Assembly (NCBI GenBank): GCA_022316685.1
Contig: JAKJHU010001669.1
Coordinates: 1-64,000 of the forward strand
Direction of reading: 5' to 3'
DNA: 64,000 nt
Source of the DNA: Progne subis subis
Lineage: Eukaryota > Chordata > Aves > Passeriformes > Hirundinidae
Shown in pieces: positions 33,861-44,241 of the stretch. The position numbers were made by a program, and so were the translations under genes. The notes below the pieces were generated by a model. That model saw only the letters and a program-made list of their open reading frames with translations, did not search any database and was not told where the DNA came from. The first letter of the stretch is position 1. The number at the start of each line of letters is the position of its first letter.

Positions 33861-36800
33861 GACCACTGTATAGGGACAAAGGAGCTCTGTGCTCAGTGGA
33901 GTGGAGACGGAGGACAGGGGACGAGAGCCCTGGGAGTGCTTGAAGGGTGATTTCAGAGATGGGGGATCATTTTGACATGGCAGAAAAGAGAGAGAAAAAG
34001 AAAAAAATTATGCAGAGGGCAGCTGGAGAAGTCCAGACTGGAAACCAGGAGAAAGGAATTTCTCTCCCAGGGCAGGGCTGTGGTACAACACATCCCCCAG
34101 AAGGAGTCTGGAGCAGCCCAAGGCTCTGTGTGCCCAGGCAGAGGCAGGCAGGACACAGAGCTGTCAGCAGAGGAAGAGGCCAGCGAGGTGGGGCAGCCGG
34201 GGGATGACGACAGCCTGCAGGGACAGAGGCACAGGGCATGGACACCGTAGGACAGCCTGGGCTGGAGAGGGCACAGGGATGGGCAGCAGCTGAAAGGCCC
34301 TGACAGAGCCAACTCCTGCAGCACTTTGGCCATGGCTGCTGGCCCTGACACTGAGGCCAGGAGGGGACAAGTGACCCTTGCAGCCCTGGGGCCTCATTGC
34401 CTCCTTGTCCCTGCTCAGCAGCCTGGCAGGGGCCACCCCATGGTGCTGCCCTTGGCATTGCACATCCCCACATCCCAGTGCCCCAGGGAAGAGCCCTGAG
34501 CAATGAGGGAGGGACAGGATCTGCCTTGGCAGGGGCTGGGGCTCAGGCCTTGGCCCTTTGCATTCCTGAAACACATCCAGGTTTGCTCAGCACCCAAAGA
34601 CACCTTTTCCTTGTTTGTCCTCACCAGTCCACAGTGCTTGCAGTGTTCTGCTTAACTAGAACCTGAGGACACTTTCCTATGAGTTGTGTCCCTCAGTGGG
34701 ACCCATTAAAAGTTTAAGAAACTTTGGACTTTGAATCTGACTTTGAGTTCTTAAGGAGTTTTTTGAGCACACTCTCAGGGACTGAGTCTGATGTAATCAG
34801 CACCAAAGTCCCAAGAGGGTAATTAAAAGCTTTGTGCTGTGTCTGTGCTGCTGAGCTGGGCTGGGCTCCTGGCACAGAGGAAGCTCCTGGCAACCAAGAA
34901 GAGCTTGAAAAAGACACTTCTGAGGAGCAGCTCCTTTCCCAGCCCTGCTGGGCTGAGGGCACTGCCTGCAGGTACCTGAGAGCAGTGAAGCAGACAGAGG
35001 CTTAAAGCAGCTGGGAGGACAATTCTGAGATAATTCATGGAGGAATCTTCACAGCTTTTGACACAGTCAGTCCCTGGCTGCAGGCATCTCCTAGAGCTGA
35101 CCCCTGACAGGACTGACATGACTGTAAGGATGGCTCTGCTGCTGTTCCTGGTTTGGGGGAGGATGTGCTCCAGAGCGGGGCTGCCCTGGGCTCCATCAGA
35201 GGGACAGGGCAGGATGGCTCCTGCTGCCAGGGACAGCTGCAGGGGCTGAAGCTGGGGCTGCAGCCAGGGGTGCCCAGGGCTGTCCTGCAGAGCAGCTCCT
35301 GCAGCCCTGAGGGCTCTTGGGGATCTGCCCAAGGGGCAGGGCAGGGGATCTACCACCTGCCAGGGGCAGCTCTCAGCCTGCCTGGGAGCTCCCCATGGAT
35401 GGTGGAGGGGAGCTGTGGGTGCAAGGAGTGACTCCTGCCAGGGCAGGTCCTGCTGCTGTGGAGAGGGTGCTGTGTGGGCCAGGGCTGCTCACAGCTCCAG
35501 ATCATGCCCAGGTCATTCCCAAGGGGACTTTTCATGAGCTCATTCAGGGCAGGGGTTTCCTGCTTGGGTCTCTGCTTTCCTGAATCTGTGCTACCGCTTT
35601 TCCCTGGCTCAGCTTGTCTTCCTGTGGCAATGGAAACTCAGCTGTGCAAGGCAGAGCAGGGGCTGAGGCTCTTAAACCATCCCACTGAGATTTCCTGGGA
35701 TCCTCAGCAAGTGTCTCCAGCTCCCCAGCCTCCAGATCCATGCAGCATCCCCTTTCCATGGTGCCCAGGCCTGGGGGAGCTGTTCTTTAATCCCTGCAGT
35801 CCCGAGCAGCTGCAGGGCAGAGCTGGCCCAGGGGCTGGGCTGGGCTCCGGCAGCACTGGCAGGGAAGGAGCCCGGGGCCACAGGAACAGCTCGGGCTGGG
35901 ACAGCTCCAGCAGCAGAGGCGTGGGCAGGGAGGGAGGGAGGCAGCGCTGAGGGAAGCCCTGCTGCAGGAGAGATGTGGCACCTGCCGGCCCTGCCCTGCA
36001 GGGCACACACTGCCCTGAGCAGCACAGCTCTTGTGTCCCCTCGCAGCCAGCACAGCCCTCAGCCCGGGGGCTCGGGGCCCTCAGTCCCCTCCTGGGACAG
36101 CAGAGCAGCTCCAGAGATGAAAGGCATCTCCCTGCCATGTGCCCATTCCTGCTGACCAGGGCCTGAGGGCCACTGTCCTGCACTGCTGCTGCCTGGCAGG
36201 GGCTGTGCAGGGCTGGGCAGGGAAAGGCTTTTCCTCAGGGCCCCGCTCTCTCTCTCCTTGCCTTTCCCAGGTGCTCCTGGCATTGCTGATGGGCTCTCTG
36301 GGAATGGCAGCTCCAGCTGCAGGCTCAGGCCCAGCCCTTGGGCTCCTCCTGTGCAGGCTGAGCACAGCAATGGGGTGTCCCAGCTCCCTCTGTCCTGGGG
36401 AGCTCTGGGCAGGGCAGGCTGGATGCTGGGAATGAGCTGACTCTCCTCCAGCAGTGCCATGGACAGGACCCTGGGTGTGTCCCCGGGATGCCATCCAAGC
36501 TGTGAGCTGCCTCCAGGGGACACTGGGGGACAGGAGTGTCCTTGGCCAGGAGTGGGGCTGAGACTCTGAGAGAGACTGAGCCAGTTTGCTCTGCTGTGGC
36601 TGCCCCTGCTCTCAGCTGTGTCAGGCTGATTTTCAGGGGAACACAGGGACTGCCCTGGATCTCAGAAAGGGCAGCTGGGGACAGATGGAGCCACAGAGCA
36701 GCTCCCCTCAGCCTCCACTGAGTTACAGCCAATGCCCTTGCCTTGCACAGTTCTCTCTGATCTCCCTGGGCACAGTAGGAAACCCTCTCCAACTGCCTTT

Positions 36801-37176
36801 GGCCATCACCATTCCTTAGCACTGGCACAGGGGATGCTGCCAAGCTCCTCTGCCTCAGGAGCAGTTTGGGCTGATGAAGTCCAACCCCAGGACTGGCCCC
36901 TGTCCCTGTTCCCATGACCCCAGTGCTGCAGAGACGAGCTGACCCCTCGGTGTCCATGGGCAGAGCCCCTGCTCGTCACAGCAACGGGGCCAGATCCCAG
37001 CAGAGCTCCAGGCACAGGGCTGAAGGAAGGGCTCTGTGCCAGGAAAAAGGAAAATTGCGTGGCACAGAGCGTCAGCGGCAGGGCTGGGAAAAGGGACTTG
37101 GGCATTACTCAGCAGTATCTGCCCTGACTTGTCACTGTGTCCTCCTCCAACAGAACTCCATGGCCAGAGTGAAGAA
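33861..37176. other. No gene recognised; includes the 5' flank of the arm B receptor
   Basis: GC-rich, probably single-copy sequence with many overlapping frames on both strands and no domain I can name. A frame at 33972-34250 is rich in Arg, Lys, Gln and Glu but has no supporting signal. A good 3' splice site, GTGTCCTCCTCCAACAG, ends at about 37153, 23 bases before the receptor ATG, consistent with a spliced noncoding leader exon somewhere upstream. Confidence 0.4.
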
Positions 37177-38109
37177 ATGTCCAACAGCAGCTCCATCAGC
37201 CACTTCCTCCTGCTGCCATTGGCAGATATGCGGCAGCTGCAGCTCCTGCACTTCTGCCTCTTCCTGGGCATCTCCCTGGCTGCCCTCCTGGCCAACGGCC
37301 TCATCATCAGCGCCGTAGCCTGCGGCCACCTCCTGCACACGCCCATGTTCTTCTTCCTGCTCAACCTGGCCCTCACCGACCTGGGCTCCATCCTCACCAC
37401 TGTCCCCAAAGCCATGCACAATTCCCTCTGGGACAACAGGTACATCTCCTACACAGGATGTGCTGCCCAAGTTTTTCTACTTATCTTCTTTCTTGGATCA
37501 GAGCTTGCCCTCCTGACCATCATGAGCTACGACCGCTACGTGTCCATCTGCAAACCCCTGCACTACGGGACCCTCCTGGGCAGCAGAGCTTGTGCCCACA
37601 TGGCAGCAGCTGCCTGGGCCAGTGGCTTTCTCTATTCATTGCTGCACACGGCCAATACATTTTCCCTGCCCCTGTGCCATGGCAGTGCCCTGAGCCAGTT
37701 CTTCTGTGAAATGCCACAGATCCTCAAACTCTCCTGTTCCAAATCCTACGTCAGGAAACTTGGGCTCATTGCAGTTAGTGTCTGTTTGGTATTAGGTTGT
37801 TTTGTGTTCATTGTTTTCTCCTATGTGCAGATCTTCAGGGCTGTGCTGAGGATCCCCTCTGAGCAGGGACGGCACAAAGCCTTTTCCACCTGCCTCCCTC
37901 ACCTGGCTGTTGTCTCTCTGTTCCTCAGCACTGGCACATTTTCCTACCTGAAGCCCCCCTCCATCTCCTCCCCATCCCTGGATCTGGCCCTGTCAGTTCT
38001 GTACTCAGTGGTGCCTCCAGCCCTGAACCCCCTCATCTACAGCCTGAGGAACCAGGAGCTCAAGGCTGCAGTCTGGAGACAGATGACTGGATGGTTTCAG
38101 GAACATTAA
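37177..38109 (+). CDS. Olfactory receptor, OR14-like, arm B (310 aa, intact)
   Basis: An intact intronless odorant receptor. I place the start at the ATG at 37177 (MSNSSS), which aligns with the other copy; an in-frame ATG further upstream would lie beyond the splice-acceptor-like site. Motifs: N-terminal NSS glycosylation sequon, HTPMFFFLLNLALTDLG at 54-70, the TM3 Cys (95), MSYDRYVSICKPLHYG with a normal DRY (119-121), three loop-2 Cys (167, 177, 187), KAFSTCLPHL at TM6 and PPALNPLIYSLRN in TM7. Length is normal for the family. It is the outward-facing partner of the 28959-29876 gene across a spacer of about 7.3 kb. No stop or frameshift, so probably functional. Confidence 0.95.
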   Translation: MSNSSSISHFLLLPLADMRQLQLLHFCLFLGISLAALLANGLIISAVACGHLLHTPMFFFLLNLALTDLGSILTTVPKAMHNSLWDNRYISYTGCAAQVFLLIFFLGSELALLTIMSYDRYVSICKPLHYGTLLGSRACAHMAAAAWASGFLYSLLHTANTFSLPLCHGSALSQFFCEMPQILKLSCSKSYVRKLGLIAVSVCLVLGCFVFIVFSYVQIFRAVLRIPSEQGRHKAFSTCLPHLAVVSLFLSTGTFSYLKPPSISSPSLDLALSVLYSVVPPALNPLIYSLRNQELKAAVWRQMTGWFQEH

Positions 38110-39689
38110 ACTGCTGGCCAATTTCTGCAAATCACTTGTAGTAAAAGTCATCTTTGATACTTCTTGTTGGTTTCATTTTGATGGACCTAGTTATTTGTTT
38201 TACTTTTTATATGTCCACAAAGAAATGTCCTTGTCTGTGCCATTTCTCACTTTGTTTCTCTCCACCTTCCCTGTGGCCACAGACTGTGTCAATGAGGGGC
38301 TGCACTCTTGGTGGCTTTAAAGGAAATAAAGGATTTCTCAGCCAAGTTTTCTGTAGAGATCTCCCTTTTGTTCCCTTCTCTGGAGATGCAGCAGCAATGT
38401 CTGTGTGCAGAGCTGGGGCAGATCAGTGCTGGCACAGCAGCTGTGCCCAGGAGCAGCAGCACTTGGTGTTGCCAGTGCTGCTCCCGTGCCCCTGCCCCGC
38501 TGCCCTCCTGGCCCTGGTGCTGCTGTAGGGCCTGAGTGCTCTCGGGGCCGGGCACAGTGCTGGGGGTGGCAGTGCCAGGGCTGCAGCAGGGACAGGCCAT
38601 GGGCACTGCTGGGGCAGCGCTGCCGCCTCAGGGCAGGGCCTGGGGGCTCCAGGCTCCTTGCCCAGGCTCTCTCCAGAACACGCCCAGGCCAATGCTCAGC
38701 AGAGAAAAGTCCCGTGAGCAGCCCCAGGGTGGCCGTGGGCAGGCTGGGGGCAAACAGCATGGCTGGGGCTCTGCAAGGTGCCTGGGGGAGACGGGAAGGA
38801 GCTGCAGAGCAGGGGCTGATCCATCCCCACTGCGCTGGACACCCCAGGGCAGCGTCCCACAGCGTCCTCATGCACCTGCCAACAACATCCCCCCTCTGCA
38901 GCCCTGGCCTCTCCCCCAGCTCACACAGGTGCCGCATCCTTGCAGGCACAGCCACGGCAGCACTGGCTCAGGAGCCCCTGTTTGCACTGCCCAGAGCAGG
39001 TGTGAGCACCCCCATGGTGTTGGCGTGGGGAGATGAACCTGAGTGAGCACAAATGCCATCAGCCCCTGGGGCCAGGAAGGGCTGGGGCACAGCAGGGAAA
39101 CCACTCAGGTTTGTGGTGGCCTCTGAAGTCATCCAGAAAGTTTGTTCCCATGAGCTGTGAGTTTCCTGTGCCACTGTAGATGTTGTTGCTCAGAGCCAGG
39201 GCTGTCTGGCAGCCACTGCCCAAACTGCCCTCAGCATTTCCTTTGCTTAACCTGGGCTTTCTTTCCCCTTCCTGCTACAAATTTCTTTCTATTGCCCACC
39301 TCTTTTCCCTCCCCTGCAAACAGCCCGTCCCTGGTTGCCCATTCCTCTCTGGCCCCACTCCCCATTTCAGTTCCTGAGTTTCCAGCACCCTGGAAAGGTC
39401 TCCTGGGGAGCAGGATCATCCTCCAAGTGCTTCAGGAATTGTCTGCAGCCTCCTGCAGTGCCTCGTGCTGCTCCCTTGCCAGAGGCACCACAGGCCAGGG
39501 CAGCACATCTGGGCTGCTGTGTCTGGCTGTGGGGCTCCCTGTTCTGGGCAAGGAGGAGGAGCTGCAGAGGCTCTGCAGGACTGACAGGGTGGGCTTTGGG
39601 GCTGTGAGGAGAAGCTGAGGACCTGGGCTGCTGGACCTTCTGGAGAGGAGGCCCAGGGCTCATCCTGCAACTGCTGCAAGGATGGTTTC
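38110..39689. other. 3' flank of the receptor; no gene recognised
   Basis: 38300-38400 matches the reverse of the flank beyond the other receptor (GTGGCTTTAAAGGAA...TTCCCTTCTCTGGAG), and 39600-39690 matches 28380-28466 reversed. The 1.2 kb between (38400-39600) is GC-rich and has no counterpart in the left arm. Confidence 0.5.
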
Positions 39690-40235
39690 AGAGAATCACA
39701 GAATCAGCAAGCTTGGAAAAGACCTTGGACATCATCATGTTCAAGCTGTGCCCTGACACTGCCTGGTCTCCCCTGAGCCTCCTCTTCTCCAGGATAATCA
39801 TCCCCAGCTCCTTCAGCTGCTCCTCACAGGACTTGTGTTCCAGACCTGTCACCAGCTTGAGGTGCTGCCCAACCAGTGCTGAGCACAGGGGAAGAGTCAC
39901 TGCCTTGCTCCTGCTGGCCACACTGTTCCTGATCCAGGCCAAGTGTCATTGGCCTTCTTGGCCACCTGAGAACTCTGCTGGCTCATGTCCAGCCTGCTGT
40001 CCATCTGTCCCTGCAAGTTCCTTTCTGCCTGGCCACTGTCCAGCCACTCTGTGCCCAGCCTATAGCGCTGCAGGGGCGGTTGTGGGCAAAATGCAGGACC
40101 TGGCACTTGTACTTGTTAAACCTCATATTGTTGGATTTGGTCCCTGGATTCAGCCTGTCCAGGGCCCTGTGCAGAGCCCTCCAGCAGATCAGCACCCCTG
40201 CCCAATTTGTGCTGAGTTGGGTCCATCAGGCCCTA
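39690..40235 (-). mobile_element. CR1 LINE 3' fragment (palindrome right arm)
   Basis: Begins AGAGAATCACAGAATCA and continues GGAAAAGACCTTGGACATCATCATGTTCAA, then the reverse of CR1 domains to about GGACCTGGCACTTG...TTGGATTTGGTCCCTGGATTCAGCCTGTCC. The inverted counterpart of 27800-28377. Confidence 0.9.
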
Positions 40236-40690
40236 GAGTGACACAAAGGTCTCCATGATTTCATGAGGCCTCCCAGTGTCACAATGCCCCTTTCGTTGCA
40301 TGGGACTCCTTGGTGTCACTAAGTCCCATGGATCCTTGGGCCCTGCAGTATCAAAATGCTGATTTGGTCCCCCCAAGGCCCTGCAGTGTCACAATGGATC
40401 CTTTGTTCCATGAGATCTGGCAGTGCAGCAATGATCCCCTTGGTTCCACAGTGTCGCAATGGCCTCTTGGTCCCAAGGGGCACCATGGTGGCAAACATGT
40501 TTCCTTCATTCCCAGAGTCCTTGAGGAGCCACCCTCACTATTTGGTTCCATGAGGCCCTGCAGTGTCATAGTGGCACCATCATGACACAAGGTCCTGCTC
40601 TGTCCCAATGCTCTGCATGGTTCCACAAGGCCCTGCAGTGTCACAGTGGCCTCTTGGTTCCATCAGGCCTCAGAGGAACACCATGAATTC
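40236..40690. repeat. ~40-bp minisatellite, block 3 (inverted)
   Basis: CCCTGCAGTGTCACAATGGCCCCTTGGTTCCATGAGG units, the reverse complement of blocks 1 and 2. Confidence 0.85.
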
Positions 40691-40694
40691 CTTG

Positions 40695-41461
40695 GCCCTA
40701 GGCCTGGAGCAGGAACAGCTCTTGAGGGCCCCAAGGCCGGGGCTGTTGTGCTGGCCTGGGCAGATGGGATGGCAGCAGGGGCTGCAGAGCTCTCAGCACC
40801 TCAGGGAGAGGAGAGCAGGGTGCACAGGGAGCCTCCTTTTCCCTTGGCCCAGCACCTTGCCCATGGCTGGGGCTGAGTCCTGTCTGAGCTGCTGCTGCTG
40901 CTGTGCCCTTCCGAGGGGCTGAGGCCGTGGGGCCCCTGCCCAGAGCAGCCTGCCCTGAGCAGAGCTGTGGGGCCAGAGCCGGCTGGGCTGTGCTGGGGAG
41001 AGGCCCTTGGTGCTGCCGAGAGCTCAGGGCAGCTGGCAGAGCTTGGAGGGAGCTGGGCTGGGCTGAGAGAGCCTGCCACAGAAACCATCAGTGTCCATCT
41101 CAGCCTGTGTGAGCGTGCAGGGGCAGGACTCATCCCAGGCCTTGTGGGGCAGGGCCAGCGCCCCTGGAAGGCATTGAAAACAGGCAAGTGGCCCAGAGAG
41201 GAGACTGCTCTGTGCCCTTGGTGGCATGGACAGAGCAGGAACACGGCCCAGGACATTTGTCAGCGCCAGCCTCTGTCCCCAGCCATTGCCAGCCCTGGCT
41301 GCTCAGCCCAGGTTTGCGGGGCAGTTTGGCTGTGGCCCAGCTCCATCCTCCTGCGGGGCTCAGGGCCTGTTCCCGGCCATGGGCAGCCCTGCCCGGCCTC
41401 TCTGCTGGCCCAGAGCCCGGCAGAGCCCGGGGCAGGGCTGTCTGTGCAGCCCCACAGGTGC
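40695..41461 (-). repeat. Inverted duplicate, arm B (partner 25603-26369)
   Basis: The reverse complement of arm A with very few differences over about 765 bases. It overlaps the 3' part of the ORF at 41260-41982. Confidence 0.9.
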
Positions 41462-41982
41462 CTGGAAGGGCTGGAAGCTGTGCCAGCAATGGCCCCTCTG
41501 GCTGGGCAGAGCCTGCCGGAGGCATAGAAGCGCCCGGAGCAGCGGGAGGAGGCACAGCAGGGCAGGTGGCCTCGCTTGCCTAGCTGCTGCAGGTGCGCCC
41601 ACAGCGCCCGCCACATGGCAGGATGAAGCGGAGCCCATGTCCCACGGTGAGCCCGGAGCAGCAGCATCAGCCCCTGCAGCTCCTTGCCCACGCTGAGGCA
41701 GGGGCCGCAGCTGCCGGGTCCCTTGGGGCAAGTGGCGGGAGCATCGGGACGCTTCCGAGGGCTTGCGCCAGGCCCGGAGGCCCTGGCAGCCACAGGGGCT
41801 CCTGGGCTCCTGCCTGGGCCCCTGGCCCGGCCCCTGAGCTGCTTGTGCAGCCTCGGAGTCCCGGCCTGCCGGCCCTGCCGTGCCCGGTGGCCAGTGACCC
41901 AGCGGACAGCCACCGTGGCCAGCAGCAGGGCAAGTGCAGCCAGCAGGACGCTGACGTCGCTCACGGCTCCGACACATGCCAT
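41260..41982 (-). CDS. Hypothetical small membrane protein (TATA-driven ORF), uncertain
   Basis: Unrecognised. From the ATG at 41982 the frame runs 240 codons. Residues about 11-28 form a hydrophobic segment (VSVLLAALALLLATVAVRW) suited to a signal anchor, followed by a basic Arg/Gly/Pro-rich region and a Cys-containing middle (GPCLSVGKELQGLMLLL). A TATATAAGG box lies 36-44 bases upstream, so the leader would be very short. The last third lies inside the inverted duplicate and stays open in the other copy too (ending at 25807), but GC-rich DNA gives open frames by chance. Support comes from promoter plus hydrophobic start; against it, there is no homology and the other strand is also open. 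A spermatid-type gene is a guess based on the promoter. Confidence 0.3.
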   Translation of the reverse strand: MACVGAVSDVSVLLAALALLLATVAVRWVTGHRARQGRQAGTPRLHKQLRGRARGPGRSPGAPVAARASGPGASPRKRPDAPATCPKGPGSCGPCLSVGKELQGLMLLLRAHRGTWAPLHPAMWRALWAHLQQLGKRGHLPCCASSRCSGRFYASGRLCPARGAIAGTASSPSRHLWGCTDSPAPGSAGLWASREAGQGCPWPGTGPEPRRRMELGHSQTAPQTWAEQPGLAMAGDRGWR

Positions 41983-42015
41983 CGCCACTGCACTGGTGGC
42001 TGTGGGGCCGGCCCG

Positions 42016-42117
42016 CCTTATATAGGGATGGCCCGGTGACCTCACAATGCTGGGGCCGCCACACGGCGTGACATCACAGCCCAGCCTCAGGCCGCTGTCA
42101 CGCCATTTGTGACCTCA
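42016..42117 (-). promoter_or_regulatory. TATA box with three CRE-like sites
   Basis: On minus, CCTATATAAGG (42018-42026) sits just upstream of the ATG at 41982. On plus, TGACCTCA (42037-42044), TGACATCA (42069-42076) and TGACCTCA (42110-42117) each differ by one base from the cAMP-response element TGACGTCA. The orientation and compact spacing suggest a promoter for the minus-strand ORF. Confidence 0.5.
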
Positions 42118-43472
42118 CAGCACCGCCTGCCTCAGGGCCGGCAAGACCCACTCAGGCACCAGGGCGCTGATGGCCAGGAAAGGCCTGCCACTGAAAATGG
42201 GAGCCCAGGCCGTGGCAGCCAAGCGCTCCCAGGAGCCCGGGCCACACCAGGAAGAGGTCAGGTGCCACCAGTGCCCAGCCCATGGCTTCCCCAAGGCTGT
42301 GGAACTGCTGGCTGGGAACAGCCTCTGCCCTGTGCCGGAGAAGATCCTGCAGACACAAAGGCGACTGCAGTTCCCCAGGCCCTGGCAGCTCTCCCCACCC
42401 GCCTGACAGCTCCAACCCCTTAGCTTATCACTACAATTGCTGTCACAGAATGCCTCTGCAGCTCCCTACGAGCTCCTGGCAGACACTGCAAGGCACTGGG
42501 AGGCCTCCGCCCAACCTTCTCTTCTCCAGCCTGAGCAGCTCCAACTCTCTCTCAAGCTGTCTCCACAGGAGAGCTGCTCACCTTCGCAACCCGCTGGCCT
42601 CCTCTGCACTTGCTGCAACACTTGCATGGCCTGATGTGCTGGCCACAGCAGGAGTGGAATCCCTGATCCAGGTCTGGCCCTGTCTGAGCAGCTTCATTCC
42701 ACAGGCTCAGGTGACGTGTCTGCCTGCTCAGTCCCAGCTGCTGTAACTGGGCAGGATTAGTGCTGCCGCTGGATCACCAGAGTGATGGCCACAGCTCGCA
42801 TGGGCCCGGCCCCATCCCTTGGGCATCTCTGGTGAGGGCAAGCCCAGTCCTGCGTGGGCCACCTGCAGTCTGGCAAGAGGCTGCCCGTGCCAGCCTCTGC
42901 TGTCGCCAGGCAGGGGCAGCAGCCGGCCGTGCTAGCGCTGCTTCCAGCCTGCTGCGAGTCACACAGCGGGAGAGGGACAGCTTGGCTCCGGGCACTGGCA
43001 ACTCCCAACCCATTGCTGCAAGGCAGCAATGAAAGCGCACGCACCCTGGCAAGCAGCTCTGGCAGCTGTGCTCTCCTTCCCCTTGAGGGAAACAGGAACG
43101 GCGTGCCCTCAGAGCCCCTGGCTCTCATGGCAGCAGCTCACACAGTTGCCCACACAGCAACAGGCACAAGTTCTCTGGACGCATAAGGAGCTCTGCGTGT
43201 CTTTGTTCCCCATTGCTTCACGTGCTCAGGTTGCCCGTCCCTCTGAGGCACCGGCAAAAGGCCAGCACACACCTTCAGCCCCCACTCCTCATGTGCAACA
43301 AGTTCTTCTGCTCTCTTTGGCCTTTCGGCTGTCCTCAGCTGTTGCTTTCCACTGCCCCACTCGCAGCGTCCTGCGTCCCTTCACTCTGCCCGCTCTTCCC
43401 ACACAGCCTAGCCCTTCAGTGGAGGCCTGCCTTGTGTCCCCTCTGCTCCCCAAAGTGTGCTCCACAGCCCAC
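42118..43472. other. No gene recognised; contains a CR1 scrap at 42505-42620
   Basis: GC-rich with many overlapping frames. About 42505-42620 reads as a reversed CR1 fragment (CTTCTCTTCTCCAGCCTGAGCAGCTCCAACTCTCTC). A 78-codon plus-strand frame at 42170-42406 has a CX2C pair but no other support. Confidence 0.4.
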
Positions 43473-44158
43473 TGTTGAGGGTTAAGCTCTCCTGTATAAT
43501 TTTTCCCTCCCTCATGAGTTTCTAGGAGACTTTTAAGTACTGATAATTAAGGGGTGCTTAACGTGACTAAAGAAGTTGATCACTTGGTTTTGGGGGAGGG
43601 AGGAGGCTCCCGGGAGAGCTGAGGTGTGGGCTCACTGCTCTCAGTCTTCCGGGGAGCACGGATCTGGCAACTGCTGGCTGCCTGGAGTCCACCCTTAACG
43701 GAGGAGTTTGGTCCTGGGAATTCTACCGTCTGTTGGTGTGCCCAGGAATTCGGAGTTTCTTCGCTGTCCTGCTGGATTTTGGGTCAACCCTGGTCCAGCC
43801 GCTGCGGCTTCTCCGGCATTGCCCACCTTGCCTGCCAGGGCACCCCCCCGCCTGCCGAGGACAGTCCACCGCTTCCAGCTTCCAGCCATCAGCGCCGGAG
43901 CTTTCCACCGTTTTCCCTCGGGGTTCTTGGTTCTGTTTTACTGTTATTATAATTGCTGTTGTTGTTTGTCTGTCCTGTTATATTTACTAGTAAAGGACTG
44001 TTATTCCTTTTCCCCATAGCTCTGAACGAAAAGGTTTTTTTTTTTTTTTTTTAATCTTCCATATTATAATAACACGGAGGGAAGGATTTGAATTCTTCAT
44101 TTCCTAGAGAGGCCTGCCTCTCCTTAGCAGACACCTGTCTTTTTTTCAAACCAAGACA
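43473..44158 (+). mobile_element. ERV-5 5' LTR
   Basis: 686 bases, TGTTGAGGG to CAAGACA, followed by a primer binding site beginning TGGCGCCCAAAACTTGGGGC (44164-44183), close to the tRNA-Lys(1,2) site. It does not align with the LTR at the 3' end of the same provirus (49451-50114), apart from the general layout of a T-rich R/U5 and a ...CCAxGACA end. Confidence 0.8.
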
Positions 44159-44241
44159 GAATTTGGCGCCCAAAACTTGGGGCATTGAGAGAAAAAGGAA
44201 TAACAGTTCTTAAGTGCCTACATTGTTGTGTACTGGACATC

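Noticed and set aside
42170..42406. Divergent plus-strand gene from the same promoter
   Set aside because: The 78-codon frame has one CX2C pair but no TATA box in its direction, no domain and GC-driven openness. Left as a possibility only.
44185..44241. Gag start at 44185
   Set aside because: The codon there is TTG; the first ATG in frame is at 44242, so I use that.
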